Counted from the first letter of the stretch, positions 35,775-50,200 are shown. The stretch: DNA of 64,000 nucleotides from Liolophura sinensis (GCF_032854445.1 NC_088300.1:69166984-69230983), one strand, 5' to 3'. Numbers and translations: made by a program. Notes: generated from the sequence alone by a model not told the origin.

Positions 35775-37059
35775 GCACAAATAGAAATAAACACCCATGT
35801 AAATAGATAAACATGCGTACTACCAAAAACATGTTATTGATCTCGAGGCCAGATCGCGCTGCATTAATCTTGGGAGAAAACTGTGATTAGACTATCAGAC
35901 ATTTTATAGACAAGGCAATGACGATTGACCGGATAGAAACGAGGAACATCTTCTTCCATGGATTAGACCGCAGAAAGCCAGAAATTAACCGCCAAAGTAT
36001 TGCAACAAAGAGACACATTAATGCAAAACGTGAATGCTCAATACATAAAATACTGAAGTCGAGAAATTTGTAATTCACGATAAGTAATGTTCAAACAGAG
36101 CATTAGCGATGGAACATCCCCCTCGTGTCACTGTGCTTTACATGCAGCACGTTTTGAAATACCAACCCATTTACTTCAACGTTGCTTTCCCCGTTATTCG
36201 ACGCCGACGCCGACACCGACGCCGTCGATGGCGCCCGGAATAATGTTACTGGCGAAGTAAAAAGTTGCAGTTCGCTCTTGTATACGACATTTTCCCGGAA
36301 GGACTTACAATTGTTTACGAAGACTTCCCATTGGAAATGAGAGAAGCCAGAAGATAACCACTGCCAGATTTGAAAGTCTCAATTGTTTACCCTGCGTGCT
36401 AAACTCATGTGTGACGGAAATGTGGTGTATGAAATCCTCGTGCCTTGTGAACTTGCTGATAGGTAGCTACCATGTAGCACACCCGCAGAAAGTTTCAGGA
36501 GAAAACACAACTGAGTCAATTTATCTTTTTCATTAATATCAAAATTTTTTTTTAAATTTTTAGTGGCTTTGCTAGATGAGGGTATCTGATAAATTCTGTG
36601 AGATATTGTCGTCGCTGTGATTCCAAGGCTACACAGTCAAACAAACAATGATATTCATCTCCGCTTTTTTTAAAGCCACACAAATGGCATATTTACTCAT
36701 CTGCTGCGATTCTACCCCATCGCCCAGTTCAATATGTAGTTAATGATTTGAGATACTCAAACGATGCATAAAATTTTACTGTTTTTTTCAGGAAGATCAT
36801 CTAAATAGCTTTCATCTGGCGCATCCTTGCAGATACAATAGAATTTACCTTTCAAGCAATTTTACATAATACGCTGCAGGCTTGTCCATCGTCTTTTAAT
36901 AACTTTAGCATTACACCACAATTCTCAGTTTTACTCTTTCAGTCAACAGAGTAACACCTGTTTCACCAAAAAAACATATAATTTAAAAACATAATACACT
37001 TTTTATAAATTTTGACTGAAGTCTTGTTAAAATTTCAATATTTCCAAAACCCCAGATTT

Positions 37060-37220
37060 GTAATTGGTAGACCTACATGTACTTCCTTTCCTCATATAAA
37101 TGAAAATCTCGCGAGAAAAAAGTTCGGTTATTTTAGTTCAGTTGGTAGACCTACATGTACTTCCTCTCCTCGTATAAATGAAAATCTCGCGAGAAAAAAG
37201 TTCGGTTATTTTAGTTCAGT
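37060..37220. repeat. 77-bp direct tandem duplication
   Basis: Two adjacent copies starting TTGGTAGACCTACATGTACT and ending AAGTTCGGTTATTTTAGTTC, with three or so differences. Confidence 0.88.
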
Positions 37221-37394
37221 GACATCGGTTATCACGCAGCCAATCAAATCAAATTTCTGGTTGCGACCGTTGGAAATGGCAGCTAATCAAACCGCTTTAT
37301 AGGCCTACGCTTTGTGGAAGTATTTGAGTTGAAAATCAGATTTCGCGCCTTTTCTGGAAAGAGTTCAACGACAGCGCCCGCTCACGAACTGCCA

Positions 37395-38725
37395 ATCATT
37401 GCCACACTGTTGAATCACGCGAAGAGTACTGGAGGAGAAACAAACCAAATTTAACCCAGCTGAGATAGGCCTTGAATAAGATTTTAACACGAATGATGAA
37501 AAATATGGCTTTTAGGCAAGAATTTATTTCACTAAAAGTAGAATGTACTTATAACATTCAGATATCATAGTTTCATTATCCTGTTGATCTTTAAATTTTA
37601 GAAATCGGCATTTGTCCTATTTAGCTCCATGTTATTTATCACTTCCTTGTCCTTGCGAGGAGCCCGGATGCTGAAAGCTATGAATTTGTGCAAAAACTGT
37701 AAACCAAACCGCCAAAACATATATAAACACAACAGTTATGTGCGGCCTATTTCGGCTCTGAGAACACAGTGACATTTTCCATATTGTAAGAAAGCTAAGC
37801 AGCGGATATAAATCCTGCCTCACAGTTGCGTCAGTTATATTCTTCATTCATTTCGAACTAGCCCATATAGGCCTCCGTGGCGAATGTACTGCTAGTGTGG
37901 CAAAGTTTGTGACACTCACCGGGCGGTTTGCCTAGGGTTCGGGTTAAAACAGTTTATATATTATTGTATTGAATGTTTCACTGCAGACAAACTTTCTTTG
38001 GAGTTCTCTAGATTGAGAACACGTATTTATTGGTCATTTCAAACCATTTGAGAAAAAAAAATACTATTCGAAGATTTCTTTTAGAAATGTGGACCTAAAT
38101 GACTTAGGCCTGTTTATATAGCATTTTCACGCACCGTTGGACACATACCTTAATTATGGACAGCACACTTCTGTGTATTCATTGTTGGTGATTTGTCGAT
38201 TAGGATTCTGGTACTAGTTTCAAAACAATAGCACACAGAATCAGCATAGCTTATGTACTGTTGTGGTCACTGATTAGTTTCATGTAACAGATCATAACTG
38301 TAATTCCAAAGAAAGCGATAGTTTTCATTTGGAAAAATCTCTATTTCGACATACATTTACAGCATCGACTGGAAATACGTGGGCACTTTTCACACAACAA
38401 ACAGTATATATACAAGAACAATGAGAAATGATCGCTTTAGCTAAACCTGTGGACAGCCACAAAGAAAAAAAGCTAACAAGGGAAAAAATTGAAAGGTGCG
38501 ATTTCAACAAAGCTAATTCCCTCGTGGCTATTTTAGCGTGGCACACTTCCATCTTATGCACAGAACCTCTTTAAATAATATATAACTTATACTATTTTTT
38601 TGATCTGCAGCCAATAACTGAACAATTTTGCTGCAGAGAACAAATTGGAAACAGAAAAACGGAAGGGAAAATTTGTAATCTACGCAGTGCAAATTAAACA
38701 ATAACACATTGTGACTGTGAATAGA
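37395..38725. repeat. Left arm of a large inverted repeat
   Basis: Matches the reverse complement of 43,475-44,290. Shared blocks include AACCAAATTTAACCCAGCTG, TTTATATAGCATTTTCACGC, GATCATAACTGTAATTCCAA and GCAGTGCAAATTAAACAATA. About 530 bp (37,530-38,065) have no partner in the right arm. Confidence 0.85.
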
Positions 38726-39486
38726 AATTAAAAACAATGGTTATTTAGTTGTTGTTCATGAAGGTGTGAAATCCTGTAGTGTTAACCCCCGGACCATGAG
38801 ATGGTCATACAATCTCAGCAGGTGGCATATCTATGGTCACGATGGAACTCCCGGCATGTTGTCCTTGATTGAATGGCTTCTAAAATTCCTGATTTGGCAA
38901 AGTGAGCTTTCATTGTAACATAGGTTAAGCAGTTTTCCATTATATTTTGTGACTTGTATTAATTGTAGAATAGTCACGCAGTGTGCTGATTTCCAGTTAG
39001 GTTCGTCTACACATAAATTTCATTCTTTAATCCAGATGTTTAAGAATTTTCAAAATGAATCGATGTACATATGTTCTCATTTACAAGTAATTTGAAGAAC
39101 ACATCCTTGCGGGAGGGCTTTTCCTGACGGTAATTTTGTCGCCTTCGCTTTGATAGTCGTTACTGTGTTTTGTCTTTGGTATCGGTGTAAATATTGAACT
39201 CATTACACTGAAAGATTGTCCCAGATTGTAAATGCATTACTAAGGATAATTCATGCAATATCTTTGGATAAAGTGCTTATGAAAGTGTAAGAGTTGAGGT
39301 TCTCCCGTCAAACTTTCTGTTTTCGCCACACACAGGTAGGTACAATTGTTGTAGGGTGTGTCTGAGGACAGCTGAGGATTTACGTTGAGACAATGGCATT
39401 GCTCATTTTGAAAGTGCTCACAGGCTAATGGATATTTTAATCACGCTTAAGATAAGAGTGATTTCTCAGGTGTAATGTGGATGGGT

Positions 39487-39642
39487 CTCTCAGCAACCTG
39501 TGGATGGCTGTGGGTTAATTTCCCCTGGGCTCTGTCCGGTTTCCTTTCACCATAATGCTGGCCACCGTCGTATAAGTGAAATATTTTCGAGTCAGGCGTA
39601 AAACATCAATCAATTAAATAAAATAAACAAATAAATAAATCT
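39487..39642 (+). mobile_element. Family-1 SINE, 3' part, inside the large inverted repeat spacer
   Basis: CAGCAACCTGTGGATGGCTG, CACCATAATGCTGGCCACCG and GCGTAAAACATCAATCAATT plus an AAATAAATAAAT tail. Confidence 0.8.
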
Positions 39643-40792
39643 CTCAGGTTAAGCTTCACGGATTGAGTTTTTATGTTGACCGGATTTTTTTAGTGTGACT
39701 ACGTGATTTATTGGGTTTCTGTACATATATGTCTCACAGCTAGTGTGGGTGAGGTTTTCTCATATCCTGTATAACATCTTTCTTGTACCGACTGTAAATG
39801 TCAGTCAACTCATACCCTGTATTTCAACTTTCTATGATATCGAACATTTTACCGAGGTGAAAACTGGGCCTTGGTAGAATATGCCCATAAAATGTAGTTG
39901 ACAACTGAGTGAGATTGTCGTAGAAAACATATTGTGGAATCCCTGAGTATCTTAATTATTTACATGTAAAGTGGATAAAATGCGTACTATCTACAAGACG
40001 TGTCAACGAAAAAACTTCTTTATACACAGCAAGTTAATTCCTCCATCGATTGACTCTAAAAATGAAAGAATTGTACTTTTTATATAATTTTACTATAATG
40101 TCGATGTATACGATCAGATAAAATACTAGTACATCTTTGTTTTTTGTTATGTAAAAGCTATTCCTAGTTATCAAGTTGGCCATGTATGGTGTCATTCAAG
40201 AAAGGACACCTTACTGAATTGTCTCCCCTGCGACTGTACATCCTTATTGATTTTGACAAGTTATATTTCAGCTTGTTTGAAAGAAAATGACGGAACGTTC
40301 GCGAAATGAAAGTGTGCTGTGTTTTTACAAATTGAAATATGCCGTGCATCAGTACCACCAGGTTCTAGAGCTTCAGTAACAAGACATATAGGCTGAAATT
40401 CTTTCAGTTTGATGGACAGTGATGAAAACGCACATTTTGAAGCGGTCGTACATTCATCGGTCCACTATGTTGGACGTCATTATCATCCTACAGCACACTG
40501 TAAAAGCGTGCGTTTCGCATGTATACAGTTTAGCTGACTTCAAGGGGTCAATGCTTTGTTTGCCATAAAAACAAGAGCAAGTTGTTACTTGTGACAAAAA
40601 ATGAAGTTTACACTACGTATTGTCTTTGTTTACCGATGTGAGGGTATCGGTATAATAAGCCAAAATCAATTCCGATAACAAGCCTAACGAGTGTCAAACA
40701 GTCTAACACTCTCAAACACTCAAATGGTTGGTTTAACAATTCAATAAATCAAAAGGAAATAATGATTTAAACTACAAATAGCAATGCACAGG

Positions 40793-40793
<1 letters not shown>

Positions 40794-40862
<69 letters not shown>

Positions 40863-40872
40863 ATATATATAA
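40794..40872. repeat. (AT)n microsatellite between the inverted repeat arms
   Basis: Almost pure AT/TA over about 79 bp with two TT steps that make it self-complementary. Confidence 0.95.
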
Positions 40873-43474
40873 TAAATGTTATAAGAAATGGCGGCAGCTA
40901 CTCGTATGTACAAATACTTCAGGACCTGAGTTACGCTACAGTCCTTAACTTGACTTTCCGTCCTTGTCCAATCGGCCCCTGGAATATTCCAATCCTGTTT
41001 GTGGACGTCCGTTCCTCTGTACTGACGCAGTTTGTTGATCTCCCCAACCTTAACACGGTGTGGAATCTTCCGACTCGTCTTACGAAGGGAGGTTGATACT
41101 CTTCTGGTATCGAGACCACAAAACCTCCAGCAAGCAGTTTAATATATATACACGACACAGTTCACAAACAGCAGAATGTCCGCCAACAATCACCCGTTAG
41201 TCCTGGTCCGACTAATCCAAATTACACCGCATTTCCCCTCCAAAGAACCAGCATTCCGTCAACAGCACCTTATAGCTTTCCAAATACCACTGTCGTATCA
41301 CTATCTTATCACTCTCTATCACATAAGTTGCGTGGTTGTTTTGCTCTGGTTACATCTTTCCACAGGCTCTTCCTGGTGAAGTGGAATAACCGCTTTTATC
41401 AGAATTCCATTGAAAGCCGTCGATAGACGGAGTCACTTGTATTACGTCAGCCACATCTTCTTTAACTAAGCTTAAAGCCTGCATGTTTGGCTGTCTGATA
41501 ACGAGGTTCGATGTGTCCTGGGTTTGGTTTCCTCTGATAGTATCCTTATCCGCGATTATAGAAATCATAAATTAATGCAAAGGTGTGAAAAGAATATTCA
41601 TCCTCCACGGCTTTGAGATATTTTGAAAATATATTTAGGATGGGCCTGGGTAGTTCGATGGCTTGAAGAGAGTGGCAGCAGTTATATAGTAAATGTTGAC
41701 AACGCCAAATGGGATGGGATTACCCAAAATGCCCTACCCCATGCAAGTATCACAAGCAAAACATTCTTTTTTTTAAAATCCTACCCCAAACGTTTAGTAA
41801 ATGTTAACAATGCCAAGTGCGATTATATCTGAAATCGTTTCTCCAAAAAGTGACTCAAGAAAAATAGCGATTTGAAACCATACCCCTAAACAGACAGTTT
41901 AAATGCCCCAAAAAGGAATTTGCTAAATTTGAGCAAGAAACATGCTTTGTGTAAAATACCGTACTTGAGGATAGTTTTCTCATTGAAAGGACATGACATA
42001 TATACCTTATCTTGGGATATAGATATAGATGACAATGAAAACTTACAATTCTTTTACATTGATTTGCCAGTTGGGTGAATGACATCACAGGGATTGGCAG
42101 TTGAGAAATTGTTGTTGCTTTGGAAGCATTTTTTGGCATCAGAGTTTATGTGAATATTCCATTTGTAATCTCTCCATTTGTAAAGAATAAATGGGTTATT
42201 ATGGTCCATTGTGCTGCATTTAATTTATACACCAAATTGGTCAAAAGTGTAGACCCAGGCACTCGTGACACTTCACACTAAACTTTTACTATGTCACCAA
42301 AAACAGTCGAAGGTGTACTAAGAATGTCAATCAATATATAAACTGGATTACTGTGGCGAATTTCTGGTGATTAGTGTTTGTCTCCCTTTGGCATAAGTGC
42401 AGTAGAAATACCTCTGATTAAAATGGTCGATGCAGATGCTAGACGTCATAATGACTATTGTTGGAAAATAATTGCAGATCCACCTTGAGCACTGTGGCTG
42501 CAAACCTGCTCACTATCCGTCCACACGGACGAGATAAATCGAACAAACATGCCGAGAGAGGGTTGCAAATATTACATATAGCCTCTTCAAATGGTCGATG
42601 CAGGTGCCAGACGTCAGAATGATTATTGCTGGAATATGCAGATCCATTGCTGATGGATTCAGATCTTGTTTGTGGTAGAGGCAGAAGCCAGAACGTTCAT
42701 CGAGGGACTGCCTGGAATACTGTGACTGCAAAACCTGTTCACCATAAAACATCCGTCTCAGAGACGAGATTACTCCGACAGACAAGTCACACAGGCTTCA
42801 TTCCAGGGGATAAACAATTTCCACCAGCAGGCCAGTAGTCAGAACATTCGAGCAAATGTTCAAAGTACTACGGCAATCTTAGTGATAATTACATGTAGAC
42901 TAATTCTTTTACTTGTGCAGCACTATCCAAAATATATGTTCACCATAGGGTGACATTGGATAAACTGACGTCACTGAAAACATACTTGCTTTACACGTGA
43001 CCACTTTCTAACCTATCACAACCGTGTTAACTCCTTTGTTCAGCGTGTTCAAGTTAATTTTAATCACAACTTGTATGGGTCACGTAGTGTTTTTTACTGA
43101 ACTAAACATGTGGAAATTTATCCGTGCAACCTAGTGTTTAGTTTGATTTGGGGACAAAATTAGGGATTTTCACGAAGTTCAGGGAGATAAAACATCATGT
43201 ATCATGTTCCTTTGAAACATGATATTAAATCATAGCGCAGAATGAAACTTTGCTTTCCACGTGACGACAACGGAATTAGGAGGGTTATGTGCAGTGTGAG
43301 AAGGTCACATAAATAGGCTATAAGATGACAGGTTATAATTACAATATGCATTATCTCACGAATGTTAACATAACTGTCAATTTTAACAGCATCGCGAAAG
43401 GATATCTTCAGTAGTCCAAAAGAGTACTGATCCTTTGTTAACCCTTAAGTTTTTTGCACATTCGTGCACACAAC

Positions 43475-44290
43475 TACATGACCATTTTCGCTCACAATCA
43501 CAATGTGTTATTGTTTAATTTGCACTGCGTAGTTTACAAATTTTCCCTTCCGTTTCCAAATTGTTTTCTGCAGCAAAATTGTTCAGTTATTGGCTGCAGT
43601 ACAAAAAAATGTATAAGCTATATATTATTTAAAGAGGCTCTGTGCATAAGATGAAATTCTGCCACGGTGAACCTAGGTACAATAGCAAGGAAATAGCAAG
43701 GAAATTGGCTTTGTTGAAACAGCACCTTTTCAATTTTTTTCCTTGTTAGCTTTGTTTCTTAGCTAAACAGGTTTAGCTAAAGTGAACATTCCTCGTTGTT
43801 CTTGTGTATATATTGATTGTTGTGTGAAAAGTTCCCACGTATTTCTTGATGATGGATGTCGATAGAGAGATTTATCCAAATGAAACCTTTCACTTTCTTT
43901 GGAATTACAGTTATGATCTGTTACATGAAAATAAGCAGTGGCCACAACAGTACATACGCTATGCTGATTCTGTGTGCTATTGTTTTTAAACTAGTATAAG
44001 AATCCTAATCGAAAAATCACCAACAATGAATACACAGGGAAGTGTGCTGTCCATAATTAAGGTATGTGTCTAACTCTGGGCTGTTTATATAGCATTTTCA
44101 CGCACCAAGTCATTTAGGTCTACATTTCTAAAAGATTAATCTTCCAGAAAAAAAATCTTGTCTAAAAGCTGTAATTTTCATCATTCATGTTAAAATCTTA
44201 TTCAAGGGCTATTTCACCTGGGTTAAATTTGGTTTGTTTTCACCTCTAGTACTCTGGCACACTCTTGAATCACGTGATTAATGATTGGCT
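43475..44290. repeat. Right arm of a large inverted repeat
   Basis: Reads, inverted, TATTGTTTAATTTGCACTGC, TTGGAATTACAGTTATGATC, TTTATATAGCATTTTCACGC and GGGTTAAATTTGGTTTGTTT. By eye roughly 85-90 per cent alike to the left arm. Confidence 0.85.
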
Positions 44291-45086
44291 CAGAGCAGGT
44301 ATGACATCTCTTCAAAAGTATGAATACCAAAAGGCAAAAAAGCGCGATTAAAATTATCATCTTCAACTGGAGGCACAGATTTGCAAAAGGTACTCCTAGT
44401 TGTTTAAGTGCTTTGTTATGCTTATGTTTATGGTTATGTTGATGTTTATCCTGATAGTTATGTTTAAATTGTTGACGTTTGTTATGATCATACTTAGCGT
44501 TAAAATTGCACACGTAAGTTTAGGGAAACCATATGTCAACAGAGTATCTCATCTTGTATCTCCGATGGTGCATATGAATATAGGCCGAAACTAGCGAATG
44601 AGGAAGATCTGGCCTGGTGAAGATTACTCCTTAATAAATGGTTTATTGATGATCTGCTAGCCTAAAACATTCCATATATTGCAAAGGCTGTGGCAGATAT
44701 TTATACACCTTGGCAGGATTAACATCTTATCTGGATCTATATTCGTACAAAGACCAAGGCGCTTTCCTTTCTCACAGACTTTACGACAAGACGGATAGTT
44801 TTAATGTGGATATTGTAAATTTTCCTCACCGAGACAGCAATATACCAAAGGGTCCTGCATATGGCGTGTACACCTTGTAGCATTTGATAGATCTTGTGTG
44901 TTGTGTGACAATTTCAACCGTCACACGTTATTCCTGGAAAACTAGTATGTCAAGGTTATTCCATCAAACACCTTCACTTCAAGTTTCTTCAGTATAACAA
45001 TGAGTATAATTCTCTTTAAGCCTCAAGTGGTTGATATTTGTGCTGTGTCAAAAACGGCCTCCACGTGTGTTTGCCCGAAATATTGA

Positions 45087-45235
45087 CAATATGTATTTAT
45101 TTGATTGGTACCTTGAGTCGCATTTACAAATTAAAACGTCAGTCTCGAGAGTTTGTCCTCACATATATATACATGTGTGTACAGAAGTTGTTAGGTTAAT
45201 CGGTGGAGGGAACCGGGCAACGCTGGACATCTCAC
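45087..45235 (-). mobile_element. Degenerate family-1 SINE remnant
   Basis: TATTTATTTGATTGGTACCT and later GGTGGAGGGAACCGGGCAAC; poorly kept. Confidence 0.35.
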
Positions 45236-45591
45236 AAACATCCTGAGAAGCATAAGCAGCCAAAACTGGATTTGCACACAGCCAAAACTGGATTGGCCAT
45301 CTTATTGCCAAGGGCCAGGTAGTTACATCGTCATTGCTTTGCTCATATGAGCCAGGAAGGGCCCCAACATTGACTTTTGTCTTGCACTAAGAGAAAGGCT
45401 CATGTAAAACGTTTCCTTCTTGCGAATTGGACGAGTTTGTTAAGACTCGTTAGGATTAGCTTGAGATATTGAGCTCACAACGTTTGACTTCCCCCTATTG
45501 CGGTGTCCTGTGGCTATGTTGAAAATGTGAGCAATACACTACTACTACAGTAACACGATGAGCCAACAACAAGCTTTTTTGTACAAACAGC

Positions 45592-47042
45592 TTTATTTCA
45601 TGGAAGGGTGCGTGGTAGTCTGACAAGCAGTTGTGGCGGGAGACAGTGTGTAGGCCAAGGCGTCACTTCTTGAACGAAAGTTAAAGTAGAAAAGGTTTAA
45701 TATTAGGAGGTTTTCCAAAACACAAGTCAGCCTGTCATTCAGCTTTATACAGCACGTCTCTGAACATGCCACAGTCAGGATACAGCACCAAAATATATCT
45801 TGCTTACACCACTAACAAATACAGCAGGAGCACCAATGCTTAGCACTGCTTCTCAACATAATGAAATGAGCTACAAATGAGTTGCCAATTCCAATAAGAG
45901 CCCTTCAAAAGCTTTTTCTTTACTAGTATTTTCACACGGAGGAGGCACAGAGTGGGTGTGGTTGACGGTATCATAGCATCACACATGGAAAGAGAATATT
46001 CCCCTGGGTCACATGTAAAGTAGTGAAGAGAGTGAGAATGGCGCCTAGGTCATCCTCAAGCTAAAATGCCCATGCCCGTCGACAAGAGTGATATATGTAT
46101 TAAATAAATTCTTCATTTACAAAGATATATATTGTCGGAAAAGAAAAGGGAAAACTTTTTTCAATTCTTTATATATTTTGCATTCACTAATATGATGATC
46201 CTACACACAATTCATAACTCATAAATTAAAATATGATCATTAGATCTAATAAATTATAGGCTGCTATAAAGGACTTAATAATATGAACAAGGCACAAGTT
46301 AAACATTCCTTCTAACCAAGATGACAAATATACACACTCCAGATTCACCACTCCACACTCTCTGGTATTACACCCCTCTGACAAGTAGCAGAGTGTAAAA
46401 GTAGCCAAATAGAATAAATATAAATAACAATACTTACAGAACAATAAAAAATATGACCATAGTATCACATAATCTCAAAATGGACACAGTTACCAGTAAC
46501 ACGAGCACTGGCCCTTCAAACAGTTTTGTACGTCAGCCTATTTACATGCTGGACCTCTGGCACACGTGGACTGTTTGCACAGTACAGAGTAAAGGAAAGC
46601 GTTCAAAGGGCTCCACTTGCACGGCAATGATCATATGCTGTCAGTACTTCCTTCTGGCTTTAAGTGATTTGCTACAAATGAAAAGAAAAGATCGCCATAA
46701 ATACAAGACATCCTAGTAGTGACATCGCCAAGATAACAGTACAGTTAGAAAGTACGCATTCCTCTTATTAATATACAAAAATTATACAGCCGGTTATCTA
46801 AACCCAGAGCGAATCTAACCGTTTAACAGGTAAAGACTTCAAATTACCGGTCCCAGTAGATTTGCTGATAAATGCATGTGATTTGTGACACACAAGATGT
46901 TTCACTTCTGTACATCCTTTCAGTCAGGTTTGAATGAAACTGCCAAAGGGTAAATTACATGTAGTATCTCCAGGGTTTGTCCAGAAATTCCTTCTATTTT
47001 AGGGAAACAATAGAAGTCTTTGCTCAACTACCATTCCTACCT
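45592..47042 (-). other. Probable twitchin 3' UTR and poly(A) signal
   Basis: About 1.45 kb downstream of the stop without recognisable exons or SINEs. The first AATAAA I find on the minus strand after the stop is at 45,592-45,597, so cleavage would fall near 45,570. Small plus-strand ORFs here look accidental. Confidence 0.5.
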
Positions 47043-47233
47043 TTATATAGCCATTCCAACACTGAGGGTGAACATCCAGCTGGAGGAGCCCTTATCACTG
47101 GTGGCTTTGACACTGTAGATGCCCGCATCAGTGGACAAAGCTGAAGGTATTTCCAGGATGAATGAGTTGCCGTCCTGGCTCAGTTTGATACGGTCACTCT
47201 CCTCCAGGTCCTGACCATCCTTACTCCACTTCA
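47043..47233 (-). CDS. twitchin: Twitchin exon w: post-kinase Ig5, second half, and stop
   Basis: Reads VKWSKDGQDLEESDRIKLSQ, DGNSFILEIPSALSTDAGIY, SVKATSDKGSSSWMFTLSVG then MAI and TAA (47,043-47,045). The second Cys is Val, as in the final Ig of C. elegans twitchin. The protein ends almost at the edge of the Ig fold. Confidence 0.95.
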
Positions 47234-50200
47234 CTGAAAACATGCGACAATTAAGTGAAGAATTTAAGCATTTAACAATAACTTAAGAATTCAATTATTT
47301 ATATAATAATACTCCACTTCATTGAAAATAATTAAGTTATTTTTAAAGAATTAAGGAATTATTTTATTTATTTGATTGGTGTTTTATGCCGTACTCAAGA
47401 ATATTTCACTTCTACGATGGCGACCAGCATTATGGTGGGAGGAAACCGGGCATAGCCTGGGGGGAACCCACAACCATCCGCAGGCTGCTGGCAGACCTTC
47501 CCACATACGGCCGGAGAAGGATTAAGGAATTAAATCATTTATATGATAACAAAGACTTTATGGTACCATGGAAGAGTTTAACCAGAGTTTGACCAGAGAT
47601 TAAAAAGTAACCAAATTCTGATGGTCGCATCTCTGTAGATGAAGAACTAGTCTGCCAGATTTCTGGAGGCAGATAAGCTTACCACCACACAGACATGGGT
47701 GATTTGCTGGAGTACTTGCCCCATGGCTTAAATCCATCACACATACAACCAAACAGCAACACACAGTAAATCAGCTTACATTTTGCCCATAAAAAGTGCA
47801 TTTTAGAATCAAACAAGTATCATTTGTACTGACAGTGTTGAAACTTACATATTTTCCAGTAGAACATCATCCTACCTCATATCGTACATTAGATATACTG
47901 TATAGGCTTTTCTAAATAAATTTCTGTATGAATGTGTGTATTCATGAAGGAATCAAAGAAGATTGGTATTGTAACTAATTGATAACCCTCAGAAAAATAA
48001 AGTATTATTGTTATTATTATCACTACCTTCCAAAGAAAGCTCAAAGTAGCTTTCTTTGAACAACATAATAGAACTCTTGAAATCAGGCAAAATATGTAAC
48101 TCAATCCTGGATGAAATTTTAGGACCTTTACATATGTCATCAACAATTAATCTCTGCTAATAACTACTGCAGACCCATCTCCCACTGTTAACATATTTAC
48201 TGACTTGGCTACCCTACCTTGAATATACATAAATATATGAACTGTAGACCAACCTTGAACAGGTGAATCCCCTTCAAAACTGCAGTTGAACTTGGCCTGT
48301 GCTCCTTCCTCAATACTGGTGGACTGAGGAAACTTCACGAAGACTGGTCCTTCCATGTCAGGCTCGTCCGGCACTGTTAACACAAAGTCCAATGGTCAGC
48401 CAGGATCACAGTGTCTGCGGTGGAGCTAGCAAAACTTTCTCTTCATTATTTATAGCTAGAATTAAAATATTTGTCCATCTTAATCCCAGTTAATAGCAAA
48501 CATAGTTTTTTTTTTTTTTTGCTTTTTTTCCCCAAATCATGCAAGTTTCACACAATCATGCACCACAGTTCATAAAGCTCCTGGGTCTTCATATTGGGAT
48601 GTTTTTTTCTAGGGAGGGGAGAAAATTCTGTTGAGCAATAAATATTCAAAACGTAACAAGAACATTTTAATTATTAAAGTGGTCAGTAAATGGAACCACT
48701 CCCATCACTTTGAGGACATTTTCACTAGCAGATTTCTGCCCAGTAATTGCCCTCAATAACACAGTGTGCTGTTGGCCACAGGGAAAGGCACGCATGCCGT
48801 GAAAAAATGATGTTACATCAAGACGTCAAGTCAACAATGGTTTTGGTCATTATATAACAAGTAGTATTGTTCACAGCACCCAAATCACTCAGATACAGGA
48901 ATGTTGACAGCATGCCCATGGTGATGTAGAGTTACATGTACATGTATGGGATCTCTCTCCATATATCATGTGACTTTACATGCGCATAATTTCAGTGGCG
49001 CCCAGTATCGTGGGTATTATGTCACCATGATAGTTACCTGAACGTAGCGCTATATGCAATTTTGTGAAACAAGGCCCTGTGTTTTGCATATACATTTAAG
49101 GTAGCAAAGGACTAAAGTAAATAAATTTCAAACCCCAAATGTTAATTTATAATTTTTTGCTGTATAATACGTAAGAATATGATACAGCTGGATGAAGCAG
49201 CGCATGAAGTCAGTATGAGATTCATGGATTAACAGATTTATGGATACATTGTGATTGCTAGGCCTATGCATATATCCATGGTGTACATGTATAGTGCTGT
49301 ATGCATACAGCAAATCGGGAGCGATCAGGAAGGGAGGTGGCACTGGGTGTACTATAGCCTACTCACCGCCCTCCACTTTACAGGCTGGAAAACAATGTGG
49401 GGTTTTATATTATGATGTTAGTTACAACACTTTAAGTACATCTGCACCAACCACAACAGCATATAAATATGTGTTTATAGATTGTAGGTTATAAATGTGA
49501 TGTTGTCACTGGTGCACAATAACATACAATCTTTTTAATAAAATACAAAAACACACAAAAAAGATTAAAAACAAAAAGATAACGAGTCAGTTAAATATTC
49601 ACCCAAAACCTAAGTTTGGGGAGTAGTACATTGATTTACATATACATAACTATGATTAATAAGGTCAGATCCCAAATGGCTCCATGTCATAAATTTTGTA
49701 TGAAAATTACATATTGCTCCTGAAAGTTCATGTTTGTCAGAGAACTAACATCTGATGAGAGTAGACCTCCTGATATACATTTGTTGGCTGTTGAAGTGGA
49801 CCATGGTTAAATGGCTGGCTTTGTGTAATTTGATCTATGAGGGGTACATTTTGAAACAAAGGTCCCTTATTGACACCCTTTAATGAAGCTTAAATCTTTA
49901 TGCATACAATTATTATGAAAATTACACTAAAAGTGATTTCCACTGAAAAACGTGCTTTAGTGGTTGAAAAGGCTGAAGTCTCTTGTGAAGCAGCCACCAA
50001 ATTGACAAGGAGAGCATTTGTCAGGTATCCGGTGAGATGTTTCCTCCACCCCTGAACCTGACCACTGTTGTACAAATATTTTTTATTTAATTATTTGATT
50101 GGATTTAACACTGAATGAACATTAGAATCAGACAACATTAAAAGAAAGGTTTTTAAGTGCACCCTCAGAAGTTAAAAAAACACGAAACAAATATAAACAA

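Larger units (their letters stand above)
30974..45570. other. Intergenic region between twitchin 3' end and gene A start
   Basis: About 14.6 kb with no exon-like ORF on either strand. It should hold the gene A promoter just above 30,974, but I see no convincing TATA box or other core element. It contains degenerate SINEs, a family-2 SINE at 32,447, four imperfect repeats at 34,770-35,040, a short GAC/GCC-rich run near 36,195, a 77-bp tandem duplication at 37,060, the large inverted repeat, an (AT)n tract at 40,794, and a loose duplication near 42,420-42,750. Confidence 0.7.

Noticed and set aside
37012-37302. 96-residue plus-strand ORF
   Set aside because: Its repeated INENLARKKFGYFSS comes from the 77-bp duplication; no splice or family support.
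40931-41158. 75-residue minus-strand ORF as a possible retroelement fragment
   Set aside because: No reverse transcriptase, integrase or protease motif could be seen.
44223-44594. Lys/His-rich and Met/Phe-rich ORFs facing each other
   Set aside because: They are shadows of a short run of TTATGTTTATG-type repeats.
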